Shown: piece by piece, positions 1-6,988 of the stretch
Numbering within the stretch: position 1 is the first letter of the stretch
Layout: every line of letters starts with the position of its first letter
Source of the DNA: Methylobacterium sp. J-068
Lineage (GTDB): Bacteria; Pseudomonadota; Alphaproteobacteria; Rhizobiales; Beijerinckiaceae
Assembly: GCF_022829445.1 (NCBI RefSeq)
Contig: NZ_JAKSXY010000073.1
Location: forward strand, 35,842-99,841
Length of the DNA: 64,000 bases
Direction: 5' to 3'
Program-made: the position numbers and the translations under genes
Notes under the pieces: generated by a model
Database searches by the model: none
What the model saw: the letters and a program-made list of their open reading frames with translations, nothing else
What the model was told of the DNA's origin: nothing

Positions 1-233
1 AGCCGGGTGGCATAGGCCCGGCCGCCGTGATCGCCGTTCTTGACGATGTCGCGGATCATGATGTCGATATAGGCCTCGTCGGACAGCGTGGCGTTGGTCT
101 CGTGGCAGATCAGGAGACGGGTGGACTGCACGTAGATTAGACAACCCACGCCGACGACCGCCGTCACGACGAAGGCGATTCCGGCCGAGCGCGTGGCCCA
201 GCCCCGCTCCTCCACGTCATGGCGATCCGCCAT
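1..233 (-). CDS. Hypothetical single-pass membrane protein, truncated by window edge
   Basis: Only the first 77 or so codons are present; the gene continues beyond base 1. The start is an ATG at 233 preceded by a G-rich stretch. The N-terminus (MADRHDVEERGW) is charged and followed by a hydrophobic segment at about residues 18-38, then a soluble stretch with an acidic character (LSDEAYIDIMIRDIVKNG). I see no recognisable family motif. It is divergent from nothing nearby; the next gene upstream (cyclic-nucleotide-fold protein) is on the same strand 165 bp away. The function is unknown. Confidence 0.55.
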   Translation of the reverse strand, partial: MADRHDVEERGWATRSAGIAFVVTAVVGVGCLIYVQSTRLLICHETNATLSDEAYIDIMIRDIVKNGDHGGRAYATR

Positions 234-398
234 CGCACCCACACCCCCCGGCTCGACCCCATGACGTCCGACTCGGACGCCGAACGCGCCGGGCCGACCT
301 CATCCGCTTCCACGGGGATAGCCGGAATGTGGTGACAAACCCTTTCGAAAGTCGCGGCAATCCGCACGACCCTGCGCGTGCCGGAGGGTCCGCCCCGT

Positions 399-875
399 TC
401 AGGGCGCGATGGCCTCGAACCGGGCGCCGAGATCGACGAGGTCGCCCGCGAACGTGGCCAGATCCTCGGCCAGATCGTCGTGGATCGCCTGCGCGGCGTC
501 GGGAAACTCCTCCAGCACGCGGCGCATCAGCGTCGGGGTGATGCGGACCACCTCGGCCGCGCTCGCCGCATCGGCGTCGCACGGGCGCTCGCCGCGCTGG
601 AACAGCGCGAGACGGCCGATCAGGCTCGAACGGCCCACGGTCACGGGAGTCGCGTGGCTGCCGCGCCCGGTCAGGGTCAGGGTGCCCGACATCACCACGA
701 AGCCGCCATCGGCGCGCTCCCCATGGGCGAACAGGCGGTCGCCGGCCGCGAGGTTGCGGCGCTCGGCCGCGAAGGAGAGCAGGCGCAGGGCATCGCGACC
801 CATGAACCCGAACAGGGGGGCGGAACTCAGGATCGCGATGTCGTCGTCGAGCCCCACGGATTGTCCAGCCTCCAC
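399..875 (-). CDS. Cyclic-nucleotide-binding-fold protein without DNA-binding domain
   Basis: A 158-residue protein whose residues 17-140 have the cNMP-binding (Crp/PKA regulatory) beta-roll pattern: an N-terminal PLFGFMGRDAL helix, the RNLAAGDRLFAHGERADGGFVVMSG repeat region (paraphrased from residues 40-65) and a C-terminal helix. There is no C-terminal helix-turn-helix, so it is not a stand-alone transcription factor. The phosphate-binding cassette reads IGRLALFQRGERPC, where canonical cAMP binders have GE.A....R[ST]A; the Glu is replaced by Arg and the RSA/RTA by RPC, so canonical cAMP binding is doubtful. It lies 45 bp downstream of the OmpR-type regulator on the same strand and may be co-transcribed with it. 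Confidence 0.75.
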   Translation of the reverse strand: MEAGQSVGLDDDIAILSSAPLFGFMGRDALRLLSFAAERRNLAAGDRLFAHGERADGGFVVMSGTLTLTGRGSHATPVTVGRSSLIGRLALFQRGERPCDADAASAAEVVRITPTLMRRVLEEFPDAAQAIHDDLAEDLATFAGDLVDLGARFEAIAP

Positions 876-920
876 GCGCGCGGCCGGAGCTTAGCCGAGA
901 CGCGCGGCCGGCGATACGCG

Positions 921-1607
921 CTACGGCAGCAGCTTGTAGCCACCGCCCTCGGTGACGAGGATTGCGGCGAGCGCCGGATTCGGCTCGATCTTCTGGCGCA
1001 GGCGGTAGATGTGCGTCTCAAGGGTGTGGGTGGTCACCTGCGCGTTGTAGCCCCAGACCTCGGCCAGCAGCGTGTCGCGGCCCACCACCTCGCGCCCGGC
1101 GCGGTAGAGGAAGCGCAGGATCGCGGTCTCCTTCTCGGTGAGCTTCAGTTTGGAGCCGCGCTCGCCCACCAGCAGCTTGGCGCCGGGCCGGAAGGTGTAG
1201 GGGCCGATCTGGAAGACCGCGTCCTCGGAGGCCTCGTGGCTGCGCAGGTGGGCGCGGATGCGCGCCAGCAGCACCGCGAACTTGAACGGCTTCGTAACAT
1301 AGTCGTTGGCGCCCGCCTCCAGGCCCTCGACCGTGTCGTCCTCGGAATCCTGCGCCGACAGCATGATGACCGGCCCGCGATAGCCGTTGCGGCGCATGGC
1401 GCGCACGGCCTCGCGCCCGTCCATGTCGGGCAGCCCGACATCCATGACGGCGAGGTCGATGCGGTCGTCGGTCACGCGAGCGACCGCGCTCTGCCCGTCC
1501 ACGGCGCTGAGCACGGTGAATTCCTCGTTGAGGGCGAGCTGTTCCATCAACGTCTCGCGCAGCGAGGCGTCGTCGTCACAGATCAGCAAGCGATGGGTAT
1601 TCGGCAT
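921..1607 (-). CDS. OmpR/PhoB-family response regulator
   Basis: A 228-residue two-component response regulator. The receiver domain (about 6-120) has the acidic pocket CDDD at 10-13, the phospho-acceptor Asp56 (LAVMDVGLPDMDG), Ser84 (IMLSAQD) and the invariant Lys106 (YVTKPF). The C-terminal winged-helix DNA-binding domain (about 130-228) shows LTEKETAILRFLYR and the OmpR-type recognition region TTHTLETHIYRLRQKIE, ending in the wing GGGYKLLP. No sensor kinase is adjacent, so its partner and targets are unknown. Its start ATG at 1607 is followed upstream by a 400-bp region with two strong hairpins. Probable co-transcription with the cyclic-nucleotide-fold gene. Confidence 0.92.
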   Translation of the reverse strand: MPNTHRLLICDDDASLRETLMEQLALNEEFTVLSAVDGQSAVARVTDDRIDLAVMDVGLPDMDGREAVRAMRRNGYRGPVIMLSAQDSEDDTVEGLEAGANDYVTKPFKFAVLLARIRAHLRSHEASEDAVFQIGPYTFRPGAKLLVGERGSKLKLTEKETAILRFLYRAGREVVGRDTLLAEVWGYNAQVTTHTLETHIYRLRQKIEPNPALAAILVTEGGGYKLLP

Positions 1608-1780
1608 CGACCGAAGAACTTTCTGACAAATTCAGGGGCGCGCCGGGGGTCGGCAATCGGCCGGCGACGGGTGAAGGAACGAAGGAACGCGTTGAGCGCA
1701 AGCGGGCGATACGATGATGACACGGCCACGCCCTCCCGCTTCCTCACAATTCACGTCGTCCACACATACGCAGCAATCCC

Positions 1781-1809
1781 GGCTGCGCACAATACGGTTG
1801 TGCGCAGCC
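1781..1809. repeat. Perfect 12-bp inverted repeat, 5-nt loop
   Basis: Left arm ggctgcgcacaa (1781-1792), loop tacgg, right arm ttgtgcgcagcc (1798-1809). The arm contains tgcgcacaat, the same decamer found in the ohr/ohrR operator at 43902-43911, so it may be a MarR/OhrR-type protein site rather than an RNA terminator; there is no following T-run. Confidence 0.7.
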
Positions 1810-1960
1810 AAACAACCTCACAACGTGGGCGGAAGACGGGAAGTTTCAGGCCTCCGCCCACGAAATTGCCGCCAGTCACCCGCGCGGGCGACGAGACCGG
1901 ACCGCGATGAGCGTGACGCGTCGAGGCCTGCCCGTGCCGCAGCGCGCGTCCGCCCGACGT

Positions 1961-1992
1961 CGACGAGACCGACCGGTGGGTCGGTCTCGTCG
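1961..1992. repeat. Perfect 14-bp inverted repeat just upstream of the L,D-transpeptidase-like gene
   Basis: Left arm cgacgagaccgacc (1961-1974), loop ggtg, right arm ggtcggtctcgtcg (1979-1992). It ends 21 bp before the ATG at 2014, and a tataag hexamer lies between them at 2001-2006. It could be an operator, an mRNA 5' stem-loop, or a terminator of upstream transcription. Confidence 0.7.
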
Positions 1993-2013
1993 AAACCTCG
2001 TATAAGTCCCCTC

Positions 2014-2550
2014 ATGACACGAACCACCCTCTCCCGCCTGCGCGTGCGCGCCCTCGTCACCGACCGGACCCGGGGGCTGCTCATCGCCGGTGCCGCGACG
2101 ATCCCCTGCGCCCTCGGACGGGCCGGCCTCACCCGAACCAAGCGCGAGGGCGACGGCGCCTCGCCGCGCGGTGCGTTCCGCCTGCGCGGCGGCGTCTACC
2201 GGCCCGACCATTTCGGCGCCCGGCCCGCGAGCCCCCTGCCCCTGCGCCCCAGCGCCCCCGGCGACGGCTGGTGCGACGATGCCCGCGACCGTCGCTACAA
2301 CCGGCCGATCCGCCTGCCGGCGCCCGGCGTCGGGCACGAGCGGATGTGGCGGGAGGACGGGCTCTACGACCTCGTGGTCGACCTCGACTACAACCGGGGG
2401 CCGATCCGGCGCGGCCACGGCTCGGCGATCTTCCTGCACGTGGCCCGACTGGGCTTCCTGCCGACGGAGGGCTGCGTCGCCCTCCGGCGCGCCGACCTCG
2501 TCCGGCTGCTGCGCCGGGTGGGCCCGGGCACCCGCATGCGGATCGGCTGA
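2014..2550 (+). CDS. L,D-transpeptidase catalytic-domain (YkuD-like) protein
   Basis: A 178-residue protein of the YkuD-like L,D-transpeptidase superfamily (the COG3786 type). The diagnostic catalytic motif is present as FLHVARLGFLPTEGCVALR with His142 and the nucleophile Cys154; GCVAL corresponds to the HGChR-type signature. I chose the ATG at 2014, 300 bp inside a longer open frame, because the frame upstream lacks coding character and because homologous regions begin at about this residue. No signal peptide is evident at the N-terminus, so how it reaches the periplasm is unclear. Expected role: peptidoglycan cross-link formation or modification. It is preceded by a strong hairpin and divergent from the response regulator. 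Confidence 0.85.
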   Translation: MTRTTLSRLRVRALVTDRTRGLLIAGAATIPCALGRAGLTRTKREGDGASPRGAFRLRGGVYRPDHFGARPASPLPLRPSAPGDGWCDDARDRRYNRPIRLPAPGVGHERMWREDGLYDLVVDLDYNRGPIRRGHGSAIFLHVARLGFLPTEGCVALRRADLVRLLRRVGPGTRMRIG

Positions 2551-2615
2551 GCTGCGCTCAGGCGGTGTGCCGCCGTCGCGCGGCGAGGCTCGCCCGCACG
2601 GCCTCGTTGAGGCGC

Positions 2616-2860
2616 GTGTGTGGTTCAGCGCCGAGGCGCGCGACGAGATTCGCCCGGCCCTCGGGCTCGACCGGACCTTCGCCCTCTCCTGCCACGACGA
2701 CCTCGGGCTCAGGGCGGCCCTCAACGCGGGGTTCGGCATCGGCTACTGTCAGGACGGCATCGGGCTGGCGATGCACGAGGACCTGCGCGCCACCCGCCGC
2801 ATCCGCGCCCTGTTCGACCGTCCGGGCGAGGCGCTGACGACGTGTCTCGCGGTTCTGTAG
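2616..2860 (+). pseudogene. Possible C-terminal remnant of a LysR-family regulator
   Basis: The frame ending at the TAG at 2858-2860 encodes FALSCHDDLGLRAALNAGFG followed by IGYCQDGIGLAMHEDL, which resembles the late substrate-binding domain of LysR regulators (pattern: D-D-x-x-x-x-x-A-A-x-A-G-x-G-I-G-x-x-x). No LysR helix-turn-helix or the first half of the effector domain is found upstream, where the L,D-transpeptidase-like gene ends at 2550. This looks like a degraded fragment; the match is by eye and short. Confidence 0.35.
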
Positions 2861-3023
2861 CCGGCTCGTCGGTTGGTCGGGCACGTGGCATCCGATCTTT
2901 TCCGCTGGAAATAACCCGGCTTCCAAGGCCGTGCGCCGCTGTTCTGCGGGCGGCAGCGCATTTCGATGGATCGGGGTGACAGCCGGATCGGGTGTGGGGC
3001 TGTGGCGGCCGGCGCGTCCGGGA

Positions 3024-3497
3024 TCAGGCCGTGCCCGGTTCGGCGGGGCCGGATTCCCGCGTGTCGATGCCGGGCTCGTCGGTGCGCGGGGCCGGTTCGG
3101 GCATGGCCGGTTCGGGCATGGCCGGTTCACCCCTGGCCACCCGCTCGCCCTCCTCCAGAAGGTCGAGGGCCTGGGTGCTCATCCGTTCCCAGTCGCGCAC
3201 CGCCCATTCCGCCTGCCGCTGCATGAAATCCTGCTGGCGCTGAAGCATCGCCGGGATGCTGCGCGCCTCCATCAATCCCTTCACCAGGGTGAGGTTGGCG
3301 GTGAGCTGCCGCTGCGTGTTGCGGGCCATCAGCCGGCCCGCCGCACGCAGGTCCGCGTCGACGTCCGTCCGCGCGGTGCGGCTCGCCGCGACGAGGCGCT
3401 CGAAGAAGTCCTCGATGACCTCGGCCACCCCGTCGCGGGCGGCCTCGGTCCGCTGCGGCACCGGGTCATGCGGCGGTTCGGATTCGTTCGTTGACAT
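3024..3497 (-). CDS. Phasin-family protein
   Basis: A 157-residue, largely helical protein with the phasin-type core at residues 60-115 (NLTLVKGLMEARSIPAMLQR followed by QQDFMQRQAEWAVRDWERM), where two amphipathic helices pack on polyhydroxyalkanoate granules in known phasins. The C-terminal tail is Pro/Ala/Glu rich and contains a tandem PAMPEP repeat caused by a 15-bp DNA repeat. Expected role: coating or regulating PHB granules, common in methylotrophic Hyphomicrobiales. It stands alone; the neighbouring lpdA gene is on the same strand 142 bp upstream and may read through. Confidence 0.75.
   Translation of the reverse strand: MSTNESEPPHDPVPQRTEAARDGVAEVIEDFFERLVAASRTARTDVDADLRAAGRLMARNTQRQLTANLTLVKGLMEARSIPAMLQRQQDFMQRQAEWAVRDWERMSTQALDLLEEGERVARGEPAMPEPAMPEPAPRTDEPGIDTRESGPAEPGTA
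3090..3128. repeat. 15-bp tandem repeat inside the phasin gene
   Basis: The unit ggccggttcgggcat occurs at 3090-3104 and 3105-3119, followed by a partial third copy to 3128. It is in frame and encodes the Met-Pro-Glu-Pro-Ala repeat of the phasin tail, so copy-number changes would keep the frame. Confidence 0.8.
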
Positions 3498-3639
3498 CGG
3501 CGCGTCTCCCGAAGCCGGAGCCCGACGGACCCCGCCGGGACCGCACCGATCCGGCGCGGTCCGTCTTCCTGATGCCGCCCTTCCGCCTGAGCGCCGTCTC
3601 CCCTGCGCGGCTTTCCGGGCTCCGGAGACCGGGCTTTCT

Positions 3640-5493
3640 CTAGTGACCGGCCTTCTTCGGCCCGTCCTTCCTCGGCATGTAGAGGTCGGTGATGGTGCCC
3701 TCGAAGGCCTCGGCCGCCAATCCGATCGTCTCCGACAGGGTCGGATGCGGGTGGATGGTCAGGCCGATATCCTCGGCATCCGCCCCCAGCTCGATGGCGA
3801 GCGCGGCTTCCGCGATGAGGTCGCCGGCCGACGGCCCGACGATGCCGCAGCCGAGGATGCGGTCGGTCTCGGGATCGAACAGCACCTTGGTCAGGCCCTC
3901 CTCGCGCCCGAGCGCCAGGGAGCGCCCGGAGGCCGCCCAGGGGAACACGCCCTTGCCGACCTTGATGCCCTTCGCCTTGGCCTCGTTCTCCGTCATGCCG
4001 ACCCAGGCCACCTCGGGATCGGTGTAGGCGACCGAGGGGATGACCTTGGCGTCGAAGGCACTGGCCTTGCCGGCGGCGACTTCCGCCGCGACCTTGCCCT
4101 CGTGCGTCGCCTTGTGGGCGAGCATCGGCTGGCCGACCACGTCGCCGATGGCGAAGATGTGTGGCACGTTGGTGCGCATCTGCCGGTCGACGGGGATGAA
4201 GCCGCGCGCGTCGACGGCGACCCCGGCGGCCTCCGCACCGATGCGCTGGCCGTTCGGGCGCCGCCCCACCGAGACCAGCACCTTGTCGAAGGTGTCGGTC
4301 GCCGGCGCGGTGCCGCCCTCGAAGGAGACCTTCAGGCCCTCCGGCGTCGCCTCGACGGCCGTGACCTTGGCCTTGAGGTGGATGGCCTCGTACTGCTTCG
4401 AGATCCGCTTCATCAGCGGCGTGACCATGTCCTTGTCCGCACCTGGGATGATCTGGTCCATCAGTTCGACGATGGTCACCTTCGAGCCGAGCGCGTGGTA
4501 GACGGTCGCCATCTCCAGTCCGATGATGCCGCCGCCGATCACGAGGAGCCGGGCCGGAACGCCGTCGAGTTCGAGCGCGCCCGTCGAATCGATCACCCGC
4601 TCGTCGTCATGCGGGATGAAGGGCATCTGCACCGGCTCCGAGCCGGCCGCGATGATGGCGTGGTCGAAGCCGATCACGCGGGTCTTGCCCTCGTGCTCCA
4701 CCGCGACCTGGTTCGGGCTGACGAAGCGGGCCTCGCCCGTCACCACCGTGACCTTGCGCTGCTTGGCCAGCCCGGTGAGGCCGCCGGTGAGGCGCTTGAC
4801 GACCCCGTCCTTCCACGCGCGCAGCTTGTCGATGTCGATCTGCGGCGCGGTGAAGGAGATGCCGTGCGCCGCCATGGCGTGGCTCTCGTCGATGACCTTG
4901 GCCGCGTGCAGCAGGGCTTTGGACGGGATGCAGCCGACGTTGAGGCAGACGCCCCCGAGGCTCGGCCAGCGCTCGACGAGCACCACCGACTGGCCGAGAT
5001 CGGCCGCCCGGAAGGCGGCGGTGTAGCCGCCGGGGCCGGCGCCGATGACGAGCACCTGCGCCCGCATCTCCTCGCCGGAGACCGGAGCCGCGCCCTTCGG
5101 CGCGGGCGCCGAGGCGGCGGCGCCCGGAGCCTGAGCCGACGAGCCGTAGCCGGCCTGGCCCTCGCCCGGCGCGTGGCCGGCCGAGGCTCCCGCCGGGGAC
5201 CCGCCCGTGCTCGTGGTGTCGGTCACCGTGGGTTTCGGCGAACCCGTGGCGGCGGCGGCTCCCGCCATCACCAGGATCAGGTCGCCCTGGGTGACCGTAT
5301 CGCCCGTCTTGATCTTCACCTCCGCGACCGTGCCGGCCACCGGGGACGGGATGTCCATGGTCGCCTTGTCGGATTCCAGCACGATGATCACGTCGTCGAC
5401 CGAGATCACGTCGCCGGGACTGACGCTGACCTCGATCACGGGCACGTTCTTGAAGTCGCCGATATCCGGCAGGTGGACGTCGTTGCTGCTCAT
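3640..5493 (-). CDS. lpdA: Dihydrolipoyl dehydrogenase (E3) with N-terminal lipoyl domain
   Basis: E3 of the pyruvate dehydrogenase complex; reoxidises dihydrolipoyl groups with FAD and NAD+. At 617 residues it is about 140 longer than ordinary E3 because of an N-terminal lipoyl domain (residues 1-80, lipoyl-lysine in VLESDKATMDI) joined by an Ala/Pro/Gly-rich linker (about 85-140). The flavoprotein part shows the FAD motif VIGAGPGGYTAAFRAAD, the redox disulfide GGVCLNVGCIPSK, the NAD motif VIGGGIIGLE, and the active-site HPHPTLSET. It is the last gene of the aceE-aceF-lpdA operon, 44 bp after aceF. The start ATG at 5493 follows a GTGAGGTGAAGCG leader. Confidence 0.96.
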   Translation of the reverse strand: MSSNDVHLPDIGDFKNVPVIEVSVSPGDVISVDDVIIVLESDKATMDIPSPVAGTVAEVKIKTGDTVTQGDLILVMAGAAAATGSPKPTVTDTTSTGGSPAGASAGHAPGEGQAGYGSSAQAPGAAASAPAPKGAAPVSGEEMRAQVLVIGAGPGGYTAAFRAADLGQSVVLVERWPSLGGVCLNVGCIPSKALLHAAKVIDESHAMAAHGISFTAPQIDIDKLRAWKDGVVKRLTGGLTGLAKQRKVTVVTGEARFVSPNQVAVEHEGKTRVIGFDHAIIAAGSEPVQMPFIPHDDERVIDSTGALELDGVPARLLVIGGGIIGLEMATVYHALGSKVTIVELMDQIIPGADKDMVTPLMKRISKQYEAIHLKAKVTAVEATPEGLKVSFEGGTAPATDTFDKVLVSVGRRPNGQRIGAEAAGVAVDARGFIPVDRQMRTNVPHIFAIGDVVGQPMLAHKATHEGKVAAEVAAGKASAFDAKVIPSVAYTDPEVAWVGMTENEAKAKGIKVGKGVFPWAASGRSLALGREEGLTKVLFDPETDRILGCGIVGPSAGDLIAEAALAIELGADAEDIGLTIHPHPTLSETIGLAAEAFEGTITDLYMPRKDGPKKAGH

Positions 5494-5537
5494 CGCTTCA
5501 CCTCACTCGTTTTTTTCCGCGCAACCGGGCCTCGCCG

Positions 5538-6857
5538 TCAGACGACGAGGCGCCGGACGTCCTCGAGGACGTGGGCGAGGTGGCGGGCGAAGCGCGCGGC
5601 GAGCGCGCCGTCGATGACGCGGTGATCGTAGGAGAGCGCGAGCGGCACGATCAGGCGGGGCTTGAACTCGGTGCCGTTCCAGACGGGCGCCATCTTCGAG
5701 CGGGCGACGCCGAGGATCGCGACTTCCGGGGCGTTGACCAGCGGCGTGAAGGACGTGCCGCCGATGCCGCCCAGGCTCGAGATCGAGAAGGTCGCGCCCT
5801 GCATGTCGGACGCCGCGAGCTTGCCGTCGCGGGCTTTCGCCGAGATCGCGCCGAGATCGCGGCTGATCTCGATGATGCCCTTGCGGTCGGCATCCTTCAC
5901 CACCGGCACCACGAGCCCGTCCGGCGTGTCCACGGCGACACCGATATTGTAGTAGCGCTTGAGGATCAGCGCGTCCTTGTCGGGCGAGAGCGAGGCGTTG
6001 AATTCGGGGTGCTTGCGCAGGGCCGAGACGGCGGCCTTGATCAGGAAGGCCAGCAGGGTGACGCGGTAGCCCTTGTCCTTGAGCTCCTTGCCGGCATTGT
6101 CGAGTTCCCTGCGGTAGGCCTCCGTCTCGGTGATGTCGGACTCGTCCTGGTGGGTGACGAGCGGCACGTTGAGCCAGGACCGGTGCAGGTGCGCGCCGGA
6201 GATCTTCTTGATCCGCGACAGGGGTTGGGTCTCGATCGGGCCGAACTTCGCGAAGTCGACGGCCGGGATCTCGGGGATGCCCATGCCGCCGCCCGAGAAG
6301 GCGGCCGTGCCGGAGGCGGCGGGTGCGGGAGCGGCCGAGCGCGTGAGGTGCCCCTTCACGTCCTCCTTGGTGATCCGGCCCTTCTCGCCGGTGCCCTTCA
6401 CGGCGGTGAGGTCGAGGCCGAGTTCGCGGGCCAGCCGCCGCACGCCGGGGCTGGCATGGACCTGCGAGAAATCGGGGAGGTTGCCGGCGGGCGCGGCCGG
6501 AGCGGGCGCGCTCGGAGCGGCGCTCGGGGCCGGCTCCTGCTTGGCCACGAGGGCGGCGCCGTCGGCGCCGGCCGGGGCCTCGGCGGCCTTCTCGGCCCCC
6601 TTCGAAGCGCCGTCCTTGGACGCCTCACCCTTGAACACGAGGAGCGGCGAGCCCTCGCTCACCTTGTCGCCGAGCTTGACCAGGATCTTCTCGACCACGC
6701 CGGCGCTGGGCGAGGGCACGTCCATCGTCGCCTTGTCGGATTCCAGCGACACCAGCGGGTCGTCGGGCCCGATCGTGTCGCCCTCCTTCACGTGGATCTC
6801 GATGATCGGAATGTCCTTGAAGTCGCCGATGTCCGGAATCTGGATCTCGATACCCAC
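5538..6857 (-). CDS. aceF: Dihydrolipoamide acetyltransferase (E2 of pyruvate dehydrogenase)
   Basis: A 439-residue E2 that transfers the acetyl group from lipoyl-lysine to CoA. Domains in order: one lipoyl domain (1-80, LESDKATMDVPSPSAG), an Ala/Pro-rich linker, a peripheral-subunit-binding domain (about 130-170, ASPGVRRLARELGLDL), a second linker, and the acyltransferase core (about 210-439) with the catalytic SYDHRVIDGALAARF motif. Escherichia coli AceF has three lipoyl domains, so this is a compact form; the second lipoyl domain of the complex sits on E3 here. The start is GTG at 6857 with a CAGGGAGAATGCGCA leader. Lies between aceE and lpdA in one operon. Confidence 0.96.
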   Translation of the reverse strand: MGIEIQIPDIGDFKDIPIIEIHVKEGDTIGPDDPLVSLESDKATMDVPSPSAGVVEKILVKLGDKVSEGSPLLVFKGEASKDGASKGAEKAAEAPAGADGAALVAKQEPAPSAAPSAPAPAAPAGNLPDFSQVHASPGVRRLARELGLDLTAVKGTGEKGRITKEDVKGHLTRSAAPAPAASGTAAFSGGGMGIPEIPAVDFAKFGPIETQPLSRIKKISGAHLHRSWLNVPLVTHQDESDITETEAYRRELDNAGKELKDKGYRVTLLAFLIKAAVSALRKHPEFNASLSPDKDALILKRYYNIGVAVDTPDGLVVPVVKDADRKGIIEISRDLGAISAKARDGKLAASDMQGATFSISSLGGIGGTSFTPLVNAPEVAILGVARSKMAPVWNGTEFKPRLIVPLALSYDHRVIDGALAARFARHLAHVLEDVRRLVV

Positions 6858-6988
6858 TGCGCATTCTCCCTGGTGAGTCGGAGCCTCTCGCGGGCTCCCT
6901 CAGGCGGTCCGTTCGATGAAAGGGTCGGGAATTCGGGGCGCTGACCACCGGCCGCCAGAAACGGGCGGCCGGCGCAGCGCGGCGCGGA

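Larger units (their letters stand above)
1608..2013. other. Intergenic region with two perfect hairpins
   Basis: A 406-bp stretch between the divergent response regulator and the L,D-transpeptidase-like gene. It must contain both promoters. It is less GC-rich around 1710-1830. Two perfect inverted repeats (1781-1809 and 1961-1992) are the notable contents. A reading frame in phase with the downstream gene stays open through it, but its composition does not look coding and it has no family resemblance. Confidence 0.6.

Noticed and set aside
3498..3639. Weak 7-bp stem at 3538-3562 as the terminator of lpdA
   Set aside because: Short stem, long loop, and no T-run; too weak to report.
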